Origin: FEN-1219 sp963744305
Lineage (GTDB): Bacteria; Pseudomonadota; Gammaproteobacteria; Steroidobacterales; Rariloculaceae
Assembly (NCBI GenBank): GCA_963744305.1
Contig: CAVUTF010000039.1
Location: 40,517-104,516, forward strand
Direction of reading: 5' to 3'
Length of the DNA: 64,000 nucleotides
The notes below the pieces were generated by a model, which ran no database searches, was not told the origin of the DNA, and saw nothing but the letters and a program-made list of their open reading frames with translations. The translations under genes and the position numbers were made by a program. Positions 1-9,214 of the stretch are shown here, in pieces. Numbering within the stretch: position 1 is the stretch's first letter; every line of letters begins with the position of its first letter.

Positions 1-743
1 CGATGTCGATGTTGAAAGGCGTCGGTTCCAGGCGATCGAAGCGGACGCGCGTGCCGTTCGCCGTGACCGTGAAGACCTCTGTGCCGTTGCCGCCGTTGAC
101 CTCGGCGGTGTCCACGCCCGTGCCGCCTTCCATCAAGTCGCTGTCGTCGCCCGGATTCCAGATCATGCGATCGTTGCCGGCTTCGCCGAACATCTGGTCG
201 TCGCCGTCGCCGCCGGTCAAGACGTCGTTGTCCGCGCCGCCGAACAGCAGATCGAAACCGCCGCGGCCGAGCAAGGTGTCGTTGCCCGCTTGGCCGAACA
301 CCTGGTCGTTGCCCGACCCGCCGGTGATCGTGTCGTTACCGAGACCCCCGAACAGATTGGCGCGAGACAGTGCGCCATTGGCTTCATTCAGCGTGATGAC
401 GTCGTCGCCGGGCAGGCCGAATACCTGGATCAGGTTCGTGTTCGCGACCGTCGGTGTACCGGCACGGACCGGAACGTCGCCGCCGTTGACGAGGATGTTG
501 TCGGCTGCGTCGCGGCTGATTTCGATCGTGTTGTCGCGGCCGTCGCCGAAGACGCTGAGGACTCCCGTGCCTGGTGGGAAGTTGCCCGTCACGGCCTGAA
601 TCGAGAAATCAGCCGCGGCAACGGAGGCGTCGGCGGCCGCTGACTCGGCGGCTGGAGCCACATTCGAGGACGTTCGCTGATCAAAGGCGACCAATTCCGG
701 CGTGATGACCACGTCGTTGCCGCCGCGTTTAGAATTCGACATT
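1..743 (-). CDS. RTX-type calcium-binding protein, C-terminus beyond the window
   Basis: The minus strand is open from an ATG at 743 to the left edge, about 247 codons with no stop, so the C-terminus is missing. The middle carries glycine/aspartate nonapeptide repeats of RTX type, such as GGLGNDTITGGSGNDQVFG and GGDGDDQMFGEAGNDRM (roughly residues 125-200). In known RTX proteins these bind calcium and fold outside the cell after type I secretion. No N-terminal signal peptide is seen, as expected for such a substrate. AGGAG lies 7 bases before the ATG. The gene is the third of a minus-strand operon behind the ABC ATPase and the HlyD adaptor and is their likely cargo. The part that would name it (protease, lipase, adhesin) is outside the window. 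Confidence 0.85.
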
Positions 744-785
744 GAATACTCCTTGCTTGAGGTTTGAGTTGAGAAAAAAGTGTCT

Positions 786-2142
786 TCATGATTCGCGCAT
801 CGCTCTGCTCACAAACGCGTTCAGCGGCTTCGTGAGATATTGGAAGAGGGTGCGCGCGGGAGTCGCGATGAAGAGCTCCGCGGGCATGCCGGCGCGCAAT
901 CGAATCTCCGGAGTGCCGCTCGAGCGCGGCCGCCTCGATCTCCACGTTCGCGACGTACCAAGACGCGCCGCTCTCGGGCGACGTGAAGCGATCGGCGGAC
1001 ACGAGCACGACTTTGCCGGGTAAGAGCGGTGTGCTGCGCGCGTCGAAGGAGCTCAGGCGCACTTCGGCTGCCGAGTCCTCGTAGACGTGATTGATGTCCT
1101 GAGGGCGGATGTGCGCTTCGACGACGAGCTTTTCGTGCGTCGGAACGATGTCGAGGATCGGGTCGCCCGCGCCGATGACCTCGCCAACCGCGGACACGCG
1201 CAGCCCCATCACTCGGCCGTCGGCCGGGGCGCGGACGTATTGGCGGTCGGCCTGATCGCGGAACGGCCGCAAGCGCTCTTCGAGCTCGCGGATCGTCGCG
1301 GCGGATTCCTTCGCTTCGTCGGTGGCCTGCTGCTGGTATTGATTGCGCGTTTGCGCGATGCGCGCTTGGAGCTCGCCGGCGCGCTGGCGCGCGAGGGCGA
1401 GATCGCCCTCACTCTCGGAGAGCCGGCTCAGGTAATCGGATTCTTCGCGTTGCAATTGCAAGAGCCGCGCGCGTTGCACGTAGCCTTCGCGCGCGAGCTT
1501 GTCGTTGATTTGCCGTTCTTCGGTCGCGAGCTTTGCGGAGCGCTCCGTCGCTTCGATCTGCTTTGCTAGCGCAACGGCTTGCGCGCGCGCGTCGCCGAGC
1601 TGTGCAGCGAGCGACGCGATCTGCTCATCGAGCGTGCGTCGGCGCGCCGCGAACAAGGCGTTTTCGCGCGTGAGGTGCTCGCGTGCCCGCGGCGAGCCCC
1701 CGACGTCGGCCAGTGCTTCGAACGTGTCCGCAAGCGCGGCTTCCGCCGTCGCGCGTGCATTCCGAACGCGCTCGGCGTCGAGCTGATCGAGCAGCAAGCT
1801 CAGCTCGGCGTCGGTGCGCACGTCGGCGATGACGATCAGCGGCTCTCCCGTGCGCACGAAGTCGCCGTCGCGCACGAGAATGCTACGCACTATGCCGCCT
1901 TCCTTGTGCTGCACCGTCTTGTGGTTGAGCTCCACCTTGAGTTTGCCCGTGGCGATGATTGCGCCAGAGAGCGGGGCGGTGGCCGCCCACACGGCGAGCA
2001 AGCCGCCCGTGACGGCGAGCGGGATCAACGCGTGCCGCAGCTGGCGCCGCAGCTCCTTGCGCGTGTGCGGATCGGCTGCGCCGAGCGACAGCAACGTGGC
2101 GAACGTGCACCTCGACGTGTTGCCGGGTTCCAGCGTGTTCAT
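786..2142 (-). CDS. Type I secretion membrane fusion protein, HlyD family (frame break)
   Basis: Periplasmic adaptor that links the inner-membrane ABC exporter to an outer-membrane channel. After a short cytoplasmic N-terminus there is one membrane segment (about residues 38-60). A lipoyl-like half (VEAHIRP, GDFVRTGEP), a long coiled coil rich in Ala, Glu and Arg (about 110-290), and the second lipoyl and beta-barrel parts follow. The frame breaks near position 910. Removing one base there restores the family C-terminus (EIRLRAGMPAELFI, then TKPLNAF) and a TGA at 786-788. Read uncorrected, the frame runs to 589 and overlaps the RTX gene. The start overlaps the stop of the ABC gene by ATGA, so the two are translationally coupled. 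An outer-membrane TolC partner is not seen nearby. Confidence 0.9.
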
Positions 2143-3857
2143 GCGAGTGCCTCGGTGTCCTTGGCGGTCGGGAAGGAAACGACGCGATTCGGCGCCGTGC
2201 CGACCAGGCGCGCGCGCACCGCGGCACTCGGCCCGAACATCTCGAGCGCCCCGTTGCGCAGCACGAGCAGCTTGTCGAGCGCGGCCGTGAGGGCCGGGTT
2301 GTGGGCGATCATGATGACGGTCACGCCGCGCGCCTTGAGGTCCGCGAGCGCGACGGTGAGCGCGGCTTCGCCGGCCAGATCGAGATTTGCGTTCGGCTCA
2401 TCGAGCATGACGACGCGCGGCTCACCGTACAGTGCGCGCGCGAGCGCGATGCGCTGCCGCTGGCCCCCCGAAAGCATCGCGCCCCCGTCGCCTATCTGGG
2501 TGTCGTAGCCGTCCGGCAGTCGCAGGATCATTTCGTGGGCATGCGCGAGCTGCGCGGCGCGAACGATGCGCGCCGACGCGTCCTCGCCGTCGATCGCGCC
2601 GAAGCGCGCGATGTTCTCGCCGACGGAGCCCGCGAAAAGCTCGACGTCTTGCGGCACATAGCCGACATGCGGTCCGAGGGATTCGCGATCGGCGGTTGAG
2701 ACGTCCGCGCCGTCGAGCCGCACGACGCCCGACTGCGGCTTCCAGAGGCCGAGCAGCAGACGAATCAGCGTAGTTTTGCCGGACGCACTCGGCCCTATCA
2801 CGCCGAGGCTCTCGCCGGCCGCGAGCGTGAAGCTCACGTTCTTGATCGACGGCGCGCGCGCCGCCGCAAACGTGAACGTCAGGCGCTCGACGTCGATCCT
2901 GCCGGTCGGCGCCGGTAGTGCGACGCGCGCGTCTATGGAATCGCCGGCACGCCGTTCGGCTAGGCGGCGCCACGCGCCGCGCGCATCGACGAGCACGCGC
3001 CAGCCGCCGATCAAATGCTCAACGGGCTGCAGTGCGCGGCCGAGCAGGATCGTGGCGGCGATCATGACGCCGGCGGAAGCCTGCATGTCGATCACGAGCC
3101 AGGCGCCGACGCCGAGCGTCACGACCTGCAGCACCTGGCGAATCGCGCGCGCGAGCGCCGTGAGCGCCGAGGAAATCTCACCGTGGCTGCGCTGGGCGGT
3201 CAGTAGCTCGTCGTGGCGTGCCTGCCAGCGCGCGATCGCCGTGTTCGTCATGCCCATGCCGATGACGGCTTCGGCGTTGCGCGCGAGCGCTTCCGCGCCG
3301 CGCATCGACGCGCGCGAACGGCTGAGAACGGCAGCCGCGCTCGCGCGGGTGAGCCGGTCATTGAGCAAGCCGAGCAATGCGAGCACGAGGGCGCCCACGG
3401 CTGAGCAGAGACCGAGCATCGGATGCATCAGGCCGATGACGACGAGATAGACCGGCAGCCACGGCGCGTCAAACAGCGCAAGGATGCCGCTGCCGTTCAG
3501 CAGACCGCGCAGCTGCGCGATGTCGCGCAGTGCATCGGTGTCGACCCGCCCCGGACCGCTCGCGGCCTGTTCGAGGGAGCTTCGCAAGGCAACCGGCGAG
3601 AACAACTGGTCGAGCGACCGGCCCGCCCAGCCCAGCGAGCGCGCGCGCACGGTGTCGACGAAATAGGAGAACGCGAGAAACAGGAGCGCGATCGCGCTGA
3701 GCATGATCAGTGTTTCGACGCTGCCGCTCGAGAACACCCGGTCGAACACCTGCATCATGTACAAGGCCGGCATCAGCAGGGCCAGGTTCAGCGCGAGGCT
3801 CGCCCCGGCCGCGAGCAGCACGAACGCCCTCAGTCGTCTCGCGAACAGCCAGCTCAT
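2139..3857 (-). CDS. Type I secretion ABC transporter, PrtD/AprD-like
   Basis: A 572-residue fused permease-ATPase that would drive export of the RTX protein using ATP. The N-terminal half has several membrane helices (first pairs at about 10-70, then 125-165 and 240-275). The C-terminal nucleotide-binding domain has Walker A GPSASGKTT (about 355-363), signature LSGGQRQR (about 462), Walker B VVMLDEP (about 482) and an H-loop in MIAHN. It lacks the N-terminal C39 peptidase-like domain, which fits exporters of RTX proteases and lipases with C-terminal secretion signals. It is first in the operon with HlyD and the RTX protein. Confidence 0.93.
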   Translation of the reverse strand: MSWLFARRLRAFVLLAAGASLALNLALLMPALYMMQVFDRVFSSGSVETLIMLSAIALLFLAFSYFVDTVRARSLGWAGRSLDQLFSPVALRSSLEQAASGPGRVDTDALRDIAQLRGLLNGSGILALFDAPWLPVYLVVIGLMHPMLGLCSAVGALVLALLGLLNDRLTRASAAAVLSRSRASMRGAEALARNAEAVIGMGMTNTAIARWQARHDELLTAQRSHGEISSALTALARAIRQVLQVVTLGVGAWLVIDMQASAGVMIAATILLGRALQPVEHLIGGWRVLVDARGAWRRLAERRAGDSIDARVALPAPTGRIDVERLTFTFAAARAPSIKNVSFTLAAGESLGVIGPSASGKTTLIRLLLGLWKPQSGVVRLDGADVSTADRESLGPHVGYVPQDVELFAGSVGENIARFGAIDGEDASARIVRAAQLAHAHEMILRLPDGYDTQIGDGGAMLSGGQRQRIALARALYGEPRVVMLDEPNANLDLAGEAALTVALADLKARGVTVIMIAHNPALTAALDKLLVLRNGALEMFGPSAAVRARLVGTAPNRVVSFPTAKDTEALA

Positions 3858-3863
3858 GTGTCG

Positions 3864-4334
3864 TTATTCCGCTAAGGTGAGGCCCGAACCACCTATTTCC
3901 TGCGGGAAGTCCTTCATCTTCGGCAGCCCGTCCTTGATTCGCAGCTTCGTCTCCTCGTAGTTGACATGGACGCCGGCGCGGAACGGGAAGTCTCCGATGG
4001 TGGCTGCGTACACGTCGGTGAGTCCCATGCCCGGGTGCTCGGTGAACAGATGCCCGCCACAGGTTTTGCACCACGTGCGAAGACTGTGCGGCGTCTTGCT
4101 ATAGGCGCCGATGTTGTCTGCGCCGCGCGTCACACGCACCGCTTCCGATTTCCATAGGGTGAAGGCGTTGACTGGCCCTGCCGACCACTTTCGGCATGAC
4201 TCGCAATGGCAATAACCCATTGCGGCAGGTTCACCGCCGACGGTGAGCTGAACGGCGCCGCAAAAGCAGCTGCCGCGGTAGACCTTTTCGTTGCTCGTGT
4301 GATCCGTGGCGCGAGCTCCATCGATGACATGCAT
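3864..4334 (-). CDS. GFA family zinc protein (glutathione-dependent formaldehyde-activating type)
   Basis: A small single-domain protein of the GFA/CENP-V fold. The zinc-binding cysteines are in place: SCFCG near the N-terminus, CHCESC next, then CKTCGG. Family members bind zinc. The classic member condenses formaldehyde with glutathione, but most homologues have no tested activity. The open frame reaches back to 4412. I choose the internal ATG at 4334 because AAAAGGAT sits 6 bases before it and the family starts shortly after. It lies 6 bases upstream of the ABC exporter gene on the same strand, but a functional link is not evident. Confidence 0.85.
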   Translation of the reverse strand: MHVIDGARATDHTSNEKVYRGSCFCGAVQLTVGGEPAAMGYCHCESCRKWSAGPVNAFTLWKSEAVRVTRGADNIGAYSKTPHSLRTWCKTCGGHLFTEHPGMGLTDVYAATIGDFPFRAGVHVNYEETKLRIKDGLPKMKDFPQEIGGSGLTLAE

Positions 4335-4554
4335 GTGCTGATCCTTTTGGCTGGCTATTGAATGGGTGCAACGGGCCAAGTTGTCCGGCCCAGTGCACGT
4401 GCTAATATCCATGCGGCCGGGTTGTGCGTCTTCGCCGCCACTCCGCGCTTCCTACCCGAAACTCCATGGATGACGTCGACCTGACTGCTCAGACGTCGCC
4501 GTCGCAATGTATGCGAAGACGCCGACTCAAAGCGGTTCCGCTTCGGAGGCTACC

Positions 4555-5597
4555 ATGCAAAGTCGAGCGACATCGTTCCTCATATTTCTAGCGAGCTCAG
4601 TTACCTTCGCGCCCGACGCTCGCGGACATCATTCCTCAGCCGCGTTCTATGACTTCTCTCGCGTAGGTGAGATTGAAGGCCGAGTGGAGAACGTGAGATG
4701 GGGTAACCCCCATGTAATAGTCGAAATCATGGGAGTGAATGAAGACGGCGTTGAAGCGCTTTGGAAGATCGAGGGTGACTCGATCAATGCACTGCAACGT
4801 AAAGGCGTCGACGTAGACTCCGTGAAAGTCGGCGAGCGGGTTAGGGTCCTCGGCGCGATGTCGCGTCACGGCCGCCCCGAAATGTTCGCTGGTGTTTTGT
4901 ATCTGGCGGATGGGCACGAAGTGGTGCTCACTGATCGCATCGCGGTTCAATTCGGAATAATTGAGCAACAACTGAGTACTGGCGAGCGTATCGCCAATGC
5001 GGAGAGCGCGCTTACGAGTGCGGAACGACAGAAAATGGATATTTCGCGTCTGGTCACGACGTGCCCTCGAAGGCTACCCACGTGCTTCGGAGCCTTTTAG
5101 TTACACGCCTGCAGCACTTGCCGCGCAGGCAGCTTGGGATCCGCTGACTGACGACCCTGGTCTGCGATGCACTCCTCAAGGAATGCCAGGTGTAATCGCC
5201 AACCCGTATCCAATAGAGTTTGTCGACCAAGGCGAAGAAATCGTTCTGCGAATCGAGGAATGGGATGCAGTGAGGAGCATTCACATGACTCAAGATGGAG
5301 ATATCGAATGTGCCAGCGACTCCGTTAGGTTATTCCGTCGGTCATTGGGAAGACGATACGCTGATAGTCCGTACCACTAATATCAGCTGGCCCTATTACG
5401 ACGATGTTGGCACGCCGCAGAGCGAAGCGATGCAAGTCGAGGAGCGTTTCACTCTCGCCGAGAACGGCAGTCGCTTGGAGTACGTCCAAACCGCATTCGA
5501 TCCGTTGACTTTTACGGAGCCTGCCGTTCGGAAGGGCTACTTCTGGTTGGAGGCGGGAGCGCAGATCAAGCCCTTCAATTGCCAGGTTGCCGACTAG
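4555..5597 (+). CDS. DUF6152-partner fusion protein, secreted (two frame breaks)
   Basis: Start ATG at 4555 is preceded by CGGAGG, and the first residues are a signal peptide ending DARG before HHSSAAFYD, the DUF6152 hallmark. The DUF6152 part covers about 110 residues (GRVENVRWGNPHV). A second domain follows with IFRVWSR, then GYSVGHWEDDTLIVRTTNIS and VEERFTL, features of the separate secreted protein found beside DUF6152 elsewhere in this window. Frame breaks near 5032 (an A run) and 5305 each disappear if one base is removed. The function is unknown for both domains. The fusion suggests they act together in the periplasm. The DNA here is less GC-rich than the flanks. Confidence 0.75.
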
Positions 5598-6000
5598 CGT
5601 TCGGGCTTCGGTGCCCTCTACTTCGACAACAGTCAACGAACGATTGGTCCTGTCCACGGGCAGGACCTGCGAGATCGTGCGAGTGCGCAACGAATGGATT
5701 CCCAGATACTACCTGCTGACATTTCCAAGGTCTGAGGGCGAGCCGACTCAGGAAGAAGTCTCAGAAATGTTGGCTCGAGGTATAGAGAAGGCGCGCGAGC
5801 TCGCCGTGGCTGCTACTGGCGATCCAGAGGCCTTCGGCGTGATCTACAGCGGTTACAGCATGCGCCGGGAGCAAGGTTGGCACGTTCACATAGTGCTCCT
5901 CGGTAACCGATGGCGAAAAGCATGGCTTTACTTCGTGCTCGCCGGCAAGAATCTGTTACAGGCTCTGCACCTTAGGAAAGACGATGCGCCGAGAGCCTGA
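5587..6000 (+). CDS. Hypothetical protein, 137 residues
   Basis: Not recognised. The open frame starts at a TTG at 5587 overlapping the previous gene by 11 bases. The true start may be a little later. The protein is soluble-looking with a conserved-looking core (WIPRYYLLTFPRSEGEPT) and a basic-aromatic C-terminus (GWHVHIVLLGNRWRKAW) that contains one moderately hydrophobic stretch. The HVHIV string recalls the HIT motif but lacks the third histidine, so I do not assign it. It overlaps the start of the following HD gene by 17 bases, so the two are probably co-translated. Confidence 0.55.
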   Translation: MPTSVRASVPSTSTTVNERLVLSTGRTCEIVRVRNEWIPRYYLLTFPRSEGEPTQEEVSEMLARGIEKARELAVAATGDPEAFGVIYSGYSMRREQGWHVHIVLLGNRWRKAWLYFVLAGKNLLQALHLRKDDAPRA

Positions 6001-6619
6001 CACCTTGGACAAATCGCGATGGGCTGGGCTCATGGAACGCCTAGGTCTTGCTCAGAATCTAGAGACGTTTGAACGTCTACAAGCAGCGTATGCTGAAAAG
6101 CACCGCCACTATCACACGAGCGAGCACATCAACCAATGTCTTGTCGAGCTCGATCGCGTTCGGCAAGTTGCGCAGGAACCCGACGAGGTCGAATTGGCTC
6201 TGTGGTTTCACGATGCGATCTACGTCCCTCGATCGAACAAGAACGAAGCGAAGAGCGCGGACTGGGCGGCGGAGTTTCTTGCAAAGGACGGCGTTGATTC
6301 AAAGCGGATCAAGCGGGTGCATGATCTGATCATGGCGACGACACACGACGCGTCCGCGCGTGATCCGGATGCGATGCTCTTGGTCGATATCGATCTCTCG
6401 ATTCTCGGCGCAGATCGAGCGGTATACGTTCGGTTCGAGGAAAACGTGCGGAAGGAGTACTCGTGGGTACCGGGCGTCCTATTTCGGCGGACCCGCGCCA
6501 CCATTTTGCAGTCCTTCTTGAATCGGCCGTCCGTCTATGCCACCGAGAATTTTCGCGATCGGCTCGAGGATGCTGCCCGCCGGAACCTTCGGTTAGCGAT
6601 TGCCGAGCTGACCGGTTGA
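5984..6619 (+). CDS. Predicted HD-superfamily metal-dependent phosphohydrolase (COG4339-like)
   Basis: A 211-residue cytoplasmic protein. HYHTSEHI near residue 42 and WFHDAIYVP near residue 76 give the H...HD metal motif. A further HD-type aspartate sits in LLVDIDLSILG. This pattern and length match the small predicted HD hydrolases often annotated by mistake as NMDA receptor subunits. The substrate is unknown. The start overlaps the preceding small gene, so it belongs to a short operon. The gene ends 47 bases from the convergent response regulator. Confidence 0.8.
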   Translation: MRREPDTLDKSRWAGLMERLGLAQNLETFERLQAAYAEKHRHYHTSEHINQCLVELDRVRQVAQEPDEVELALWFHDAIYVPRSNKNEAKSADWAAEFLAKDGVDSKRIKRVHDLIMATTHDASARDPDAMLLVDIDLSILGADRAVYVRFEENVRKEYSWVPGVLFRRTRATILQSFLNRPSVYATENFRDRLEDAARRNLRLAIAELTG

Positions 6620-6666
6620 CAGATAATCCGGAAATCTAAGGCGTCCGGCGTGGCCGCGCAGCGGGC

Positions 6667-7050
6667 TCAGCTCTGAGACGGCTTCTCGCACTGCGTCTCG
6701 ACGACGTCCTTCAACACCGCGGGATCGGCGGGTTTGGTGAGATGCTCTGCGAAGCCCGCTTCCTTCGACCGGCGAACGATATGCTCGCGCGTGAAACCGG
6801 TCAGAGCCACCATCTTTGCGCCGGGGCAGCGTTCTTTGATCTGCTTGGCTACCTCGAATCCGTCCGTGCGGGGCAAGCCGATGTCCATCAGCACGACGTC
6901 GGGATCGAAGGACTCCGCAAGCTTCAACGCTTGCTCCGCCGTGTAAGCGGCAACCGCATCGTGCCCCCACACCTGCAGCAGCAGGACAGCACTGTCGGCG
7001 CCATCGCGGTGGTCGTCGACGACGAGCACCTTGCACTTCTCATCGGACAT
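6667..7050 (-). CDS. Single-domain response regulator (CheY-like receiver)
   Basis: A receiver domain only, about 127 residues from the ATG at 7050. The frame is open up to 7092 but the family begins at this methionine. Acidic pocket VVDDH, phospho-acceptor in VVLMDIGLP, conserved Thr in ALTG and Lys in LTKPAD are all present. There is no output domain, so it would act through protein contacts. It is the last gene of a minus-strand run behind the ankyrin protein, DUF6152 and its partner. No kinase is adjacent. Confidence 0.9.
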   Translation of the reverse strand: MSDEKCKVLVVDDHRDGADSAVLLLQVWGHDAVAAYTAEQALKLAESFDPDVVLMDIGLPRTDGFEVAKQIKERCPGAKMVALTGFTREHIVRRSKEAGFAEHLTKPADPAVLKDVVETQCEKPSQS

Positions 7051-7092
7051 TGCGCCACCCTGGCCGTCCTCGGAGTGGACGCAGTATAGCAA

Positions 7093-8625
7093 CTACGCGC
7101 CGCCGCGCGCGTTCTTGAGTAGCTCCGCGATCTCCGGCGAAACCGTATTGTCCCTGCCTCCGGCCTGGCCGAGCGCGGTGTCGAGCGGCGATTTCCCCAG
7201 CGTGTCGACGACGTCGACGGCGGCGCCGTGCTCGAGCAGGAATTGCACGACGCGCGTCCAGCCGAACTTGACCGCACCGTACAACGCCGTTTGGCCTTCG
7301 CGCTCCGACATCGAGCTCAAGCGCGCGATGCGCGCGGTTCTGCCGTTAATGTCGGTGACTTTCGCGTTGATGTCGGCGCCCGCCGCCAACAAGAGCTCGA
7401 TCGTGGCGAGCGCGCGCGCTTGCACGTCGCCTTCGAGATTCAAACGCCGATCGCGAATCGAGACGCCCATACCCGCGGCTCCCATGAGCGGCGTCACGCC
7501 CATCACGTTCGGCAGATCGACGAGCGCGCCGTGCTCGAGCAGCGCGCGGACCGCTTCCTGATCGTGCGCGCTCGCGGCGCGTAGGAGCGGCGTGGCGCCC
7601 GTGGTCAGAAGGTCGTCCACGAAACGGCTGCTGTTGCCGCCGCGGCCCGGTCGATGCATGTTCAATTGCGGATTCGGGTTGACGCCGGCCTCGAGCAGCA
7701 AGCGCAGGATGTCTAGCGCCGAAGTTTCCGATGACGCGGGCCGTGCACCGATGCGCGAGTTGTAGGAATTCATGTCAACGGCCACGTAGAGCGGCGTGCG
7801 CCCCCACCAGTCCCAAGTGTGCGGATTCGCGCCGCGCTCGAGCAGCAGCCGCGCGGTATCGAACCTGAAGTTGTCGATGGCCACCATCAGCGGCGTGACG
7901 CCGTCGGGATTCGGCTGGTTGATGTCCGCGCCGGCCTCGAGCATCGCCCGCACGCAGCGCGTGCAACCGGAGCGCGCCGCATACAGCAACGGCGTGAGTC
8001 CGCCGGTGGGGCGATACTGCGCACGCGGCTCGGAAGTGATCTGTGCATCCCACTCGTTCGCGAGCGCGCGCACGTGCACGTCCGCGCCGTTCGCGATCAG
8101 CAATTGAGCAACCTCGGGAAAGTCTCCGTCGGCTGCCCACATCAGCGCCGTTTGCCCGCGCCAGGCCTCGCGCGCGTTCACATCCGCACCGTGGCCCACG
8201 AGCACCTGCGCCACGTCGAGCGCGCCGGCTCGCGCGGCGAGCATTAGCGCGGTCTGGCCGTCTTCGTTCGGAGCTTCGACGTTCGCGCCCGCGTCGAGCA
8301 GCAGCGCGACGAGCTTCGCATCGCCCACTTTCACGGCCTCCGCGAGCGGCGTCGACCCGTAGTTGTTGACCGCGTCCGCTTTGGCGCCGCGCTGCAGCAG
8401 CGCCGCGGCGAGCTCCGCGTCGATCTTGTATATCGCCCAGTGCAGCGGCGTCGTGCCGTCGCCCTGCGCCGCGTTCACGTCGGTGCCCGCGCGGATCATC
8501 TCGAGCGCGGCGACGCGATTCCCGGCCTGAATCAAGTCGGCGAGGGTGTCGTCCGCCGCGGCCGAGCCGGCGGCCGCGAATGACCCAACGAGCGCAAGCG
8601 CGCAGTTTCTGATGCTTCGAGCCAC
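7093..8625 (-). CDS. Secreted ankyrin-repeat protein
   Basis: A 510-residue protein with an N-terminal signal peptide ending near AAGSAAADD, followed by a continuous array of about ten ankyrin repeats (units of the type DGTTPLHWAI, GADVNAREA, GQTALMWAA, LLEHGA). Ankyrin arrays bind other proteins, and here the array would be periplasmic. No catalytic domain is seen. The start is a GTG at 8625 with AGGGG upstream. The gene follows a DUF6152 gene after 60 bases on the same strand and precedes the response regulator by 42 bases, so all are probably one transcript. It could be a scaffold for the upstream secreted proteins, but that is inference. Confidence 0.88.
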   Translation of the reverse strand: MARSIRNCALALVGSFAAAGSAAADDTLADLIQAGNRVAALEMIRAGTDVNAAQGDGTTPLHWAIYKIDAELAAALLQRGAKADAVNNYGSTPLAEAVKVGDAKLVALLLDAGANVEAPNEDGQTALMLAARAGALDVAQVLVGHGADVNAREAWRGQTALMWAADGDFPEVAQLLIANGADVHVRALANEWDAQITSEPRAQYRPTGGLTPLLYAARSGCTRCVRAMLEAGADINQPNPDGVTPLMVAIDNFRFDTARLLLERGANPHTWDWWGRTPLYVAVDMNSYNSRIGARPASSETSALDILRLLLEAGVNPNPQLNMHRPGRGGNSSRFVDDLLTTGATPLLRAASAHDQEAVRALLEHGALVDLPNVMGVTPLMGAAGMGVSIRDRRLNLEGDVQARALATIELLLAAGADINAKVTDINGRTARIARLSSMSEREGQTALYGAVKFGWTRVVQFLLEHGAAVDVVDTLGKSPLDTALGQAGGRDNTVSPEIAELLKNARGGA

Positions 8626-8685
8626 GGTTGCCCCTAACAGCGCCGCGTACCGAGAAGGATAAACGCCGGCCGCCCGGCTTGCACG

Positions 8686-9198
8686 CTAGCGAGCGCTTTC
8701 GGCAGAGGTTGTCTTGTCGGGGGCGGGCAGCTCGCCCTCGCCGTGCGAGGTGGCTCCCGGGACGGAGTCGCAGTGCATGCCGGGCGCGGGCTCCACGTTG
8801 TCGGGGCAACGAAACAGGCCCAACTTGCCTCGACCGCCGGCGGGCAATCCGCTGCGCAGCGGATGCAGTCCGACGCTGATGACCGTGCCGCGAGGGAAGG
8901 TGTGCACGGTCACGCCGTACGTTGCGGCCTGTGCGGCACCCTCCATCTCCACCGCCCAGGTGAGCGGCTGCCCATCCGTGCCGCGGAGCACCTCGTCGCG
9001 CGCGTCATTGAGCGGTGCGAAGAAGATTTGCAGATGGTTCGAGTCGGGGCTCACGCGCAGCACGACCCCCGTGAACACCATGGTCTTCGAGGTGTCGTAC
9101 ATCGCGAACGAATGATGCGCGTGCGCTGGCACGACGATGACTCCTGCGAGCGCGCACGCTGCGAGAACGGCGGTGACTCCGGTTAGGCGCATCTTCAT
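8686..9198 (-). CDS. DUF6152 family secreted protein
   Basis: A 170-residue protein. A signal peptide ends in VPAHA, directly before HHSFAMYD. The DUF6152 core follows (VFTGVVLRVSPDSNH, WAVEMEG, FPRGTVISVGLHPLRSG) and then a C-terminal tail with a CPDN...MHC pair of cysteines not seen in the other copies. Function is unknown. GAGGAG lies 7-8 bases before the ATG. The gene starts 16 bases after the stop of the partner-family gene, so the pair is co-transcribed. Confidence 0.85.
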   Translation of the reverse strand: MKMRLTGVTAVLAACALAGVIVVPAHAHHSFAMYDTSKTMVFTGVVLRVSPDSNHLQIFFAPLNDARDEVLRGTDGQPLTWAVEMEGAAQAATYGVTVHTFPRGTVISVGLHPLRSGLPAGGRGKLGLFRCPDNVEPAPGMHCDSVPGATSHGEGELPAPDKTTSAESAR

Positions 9199-9214
9199 GG
9201 GGCGCTCCTCATCA

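Noticed and set aside
5587..6000. HIT-family nucleotide hydrolase
   Set aside because: HVHIV resembles part of the HIT motif, but the third histidine and the rest of the fold are not visible.
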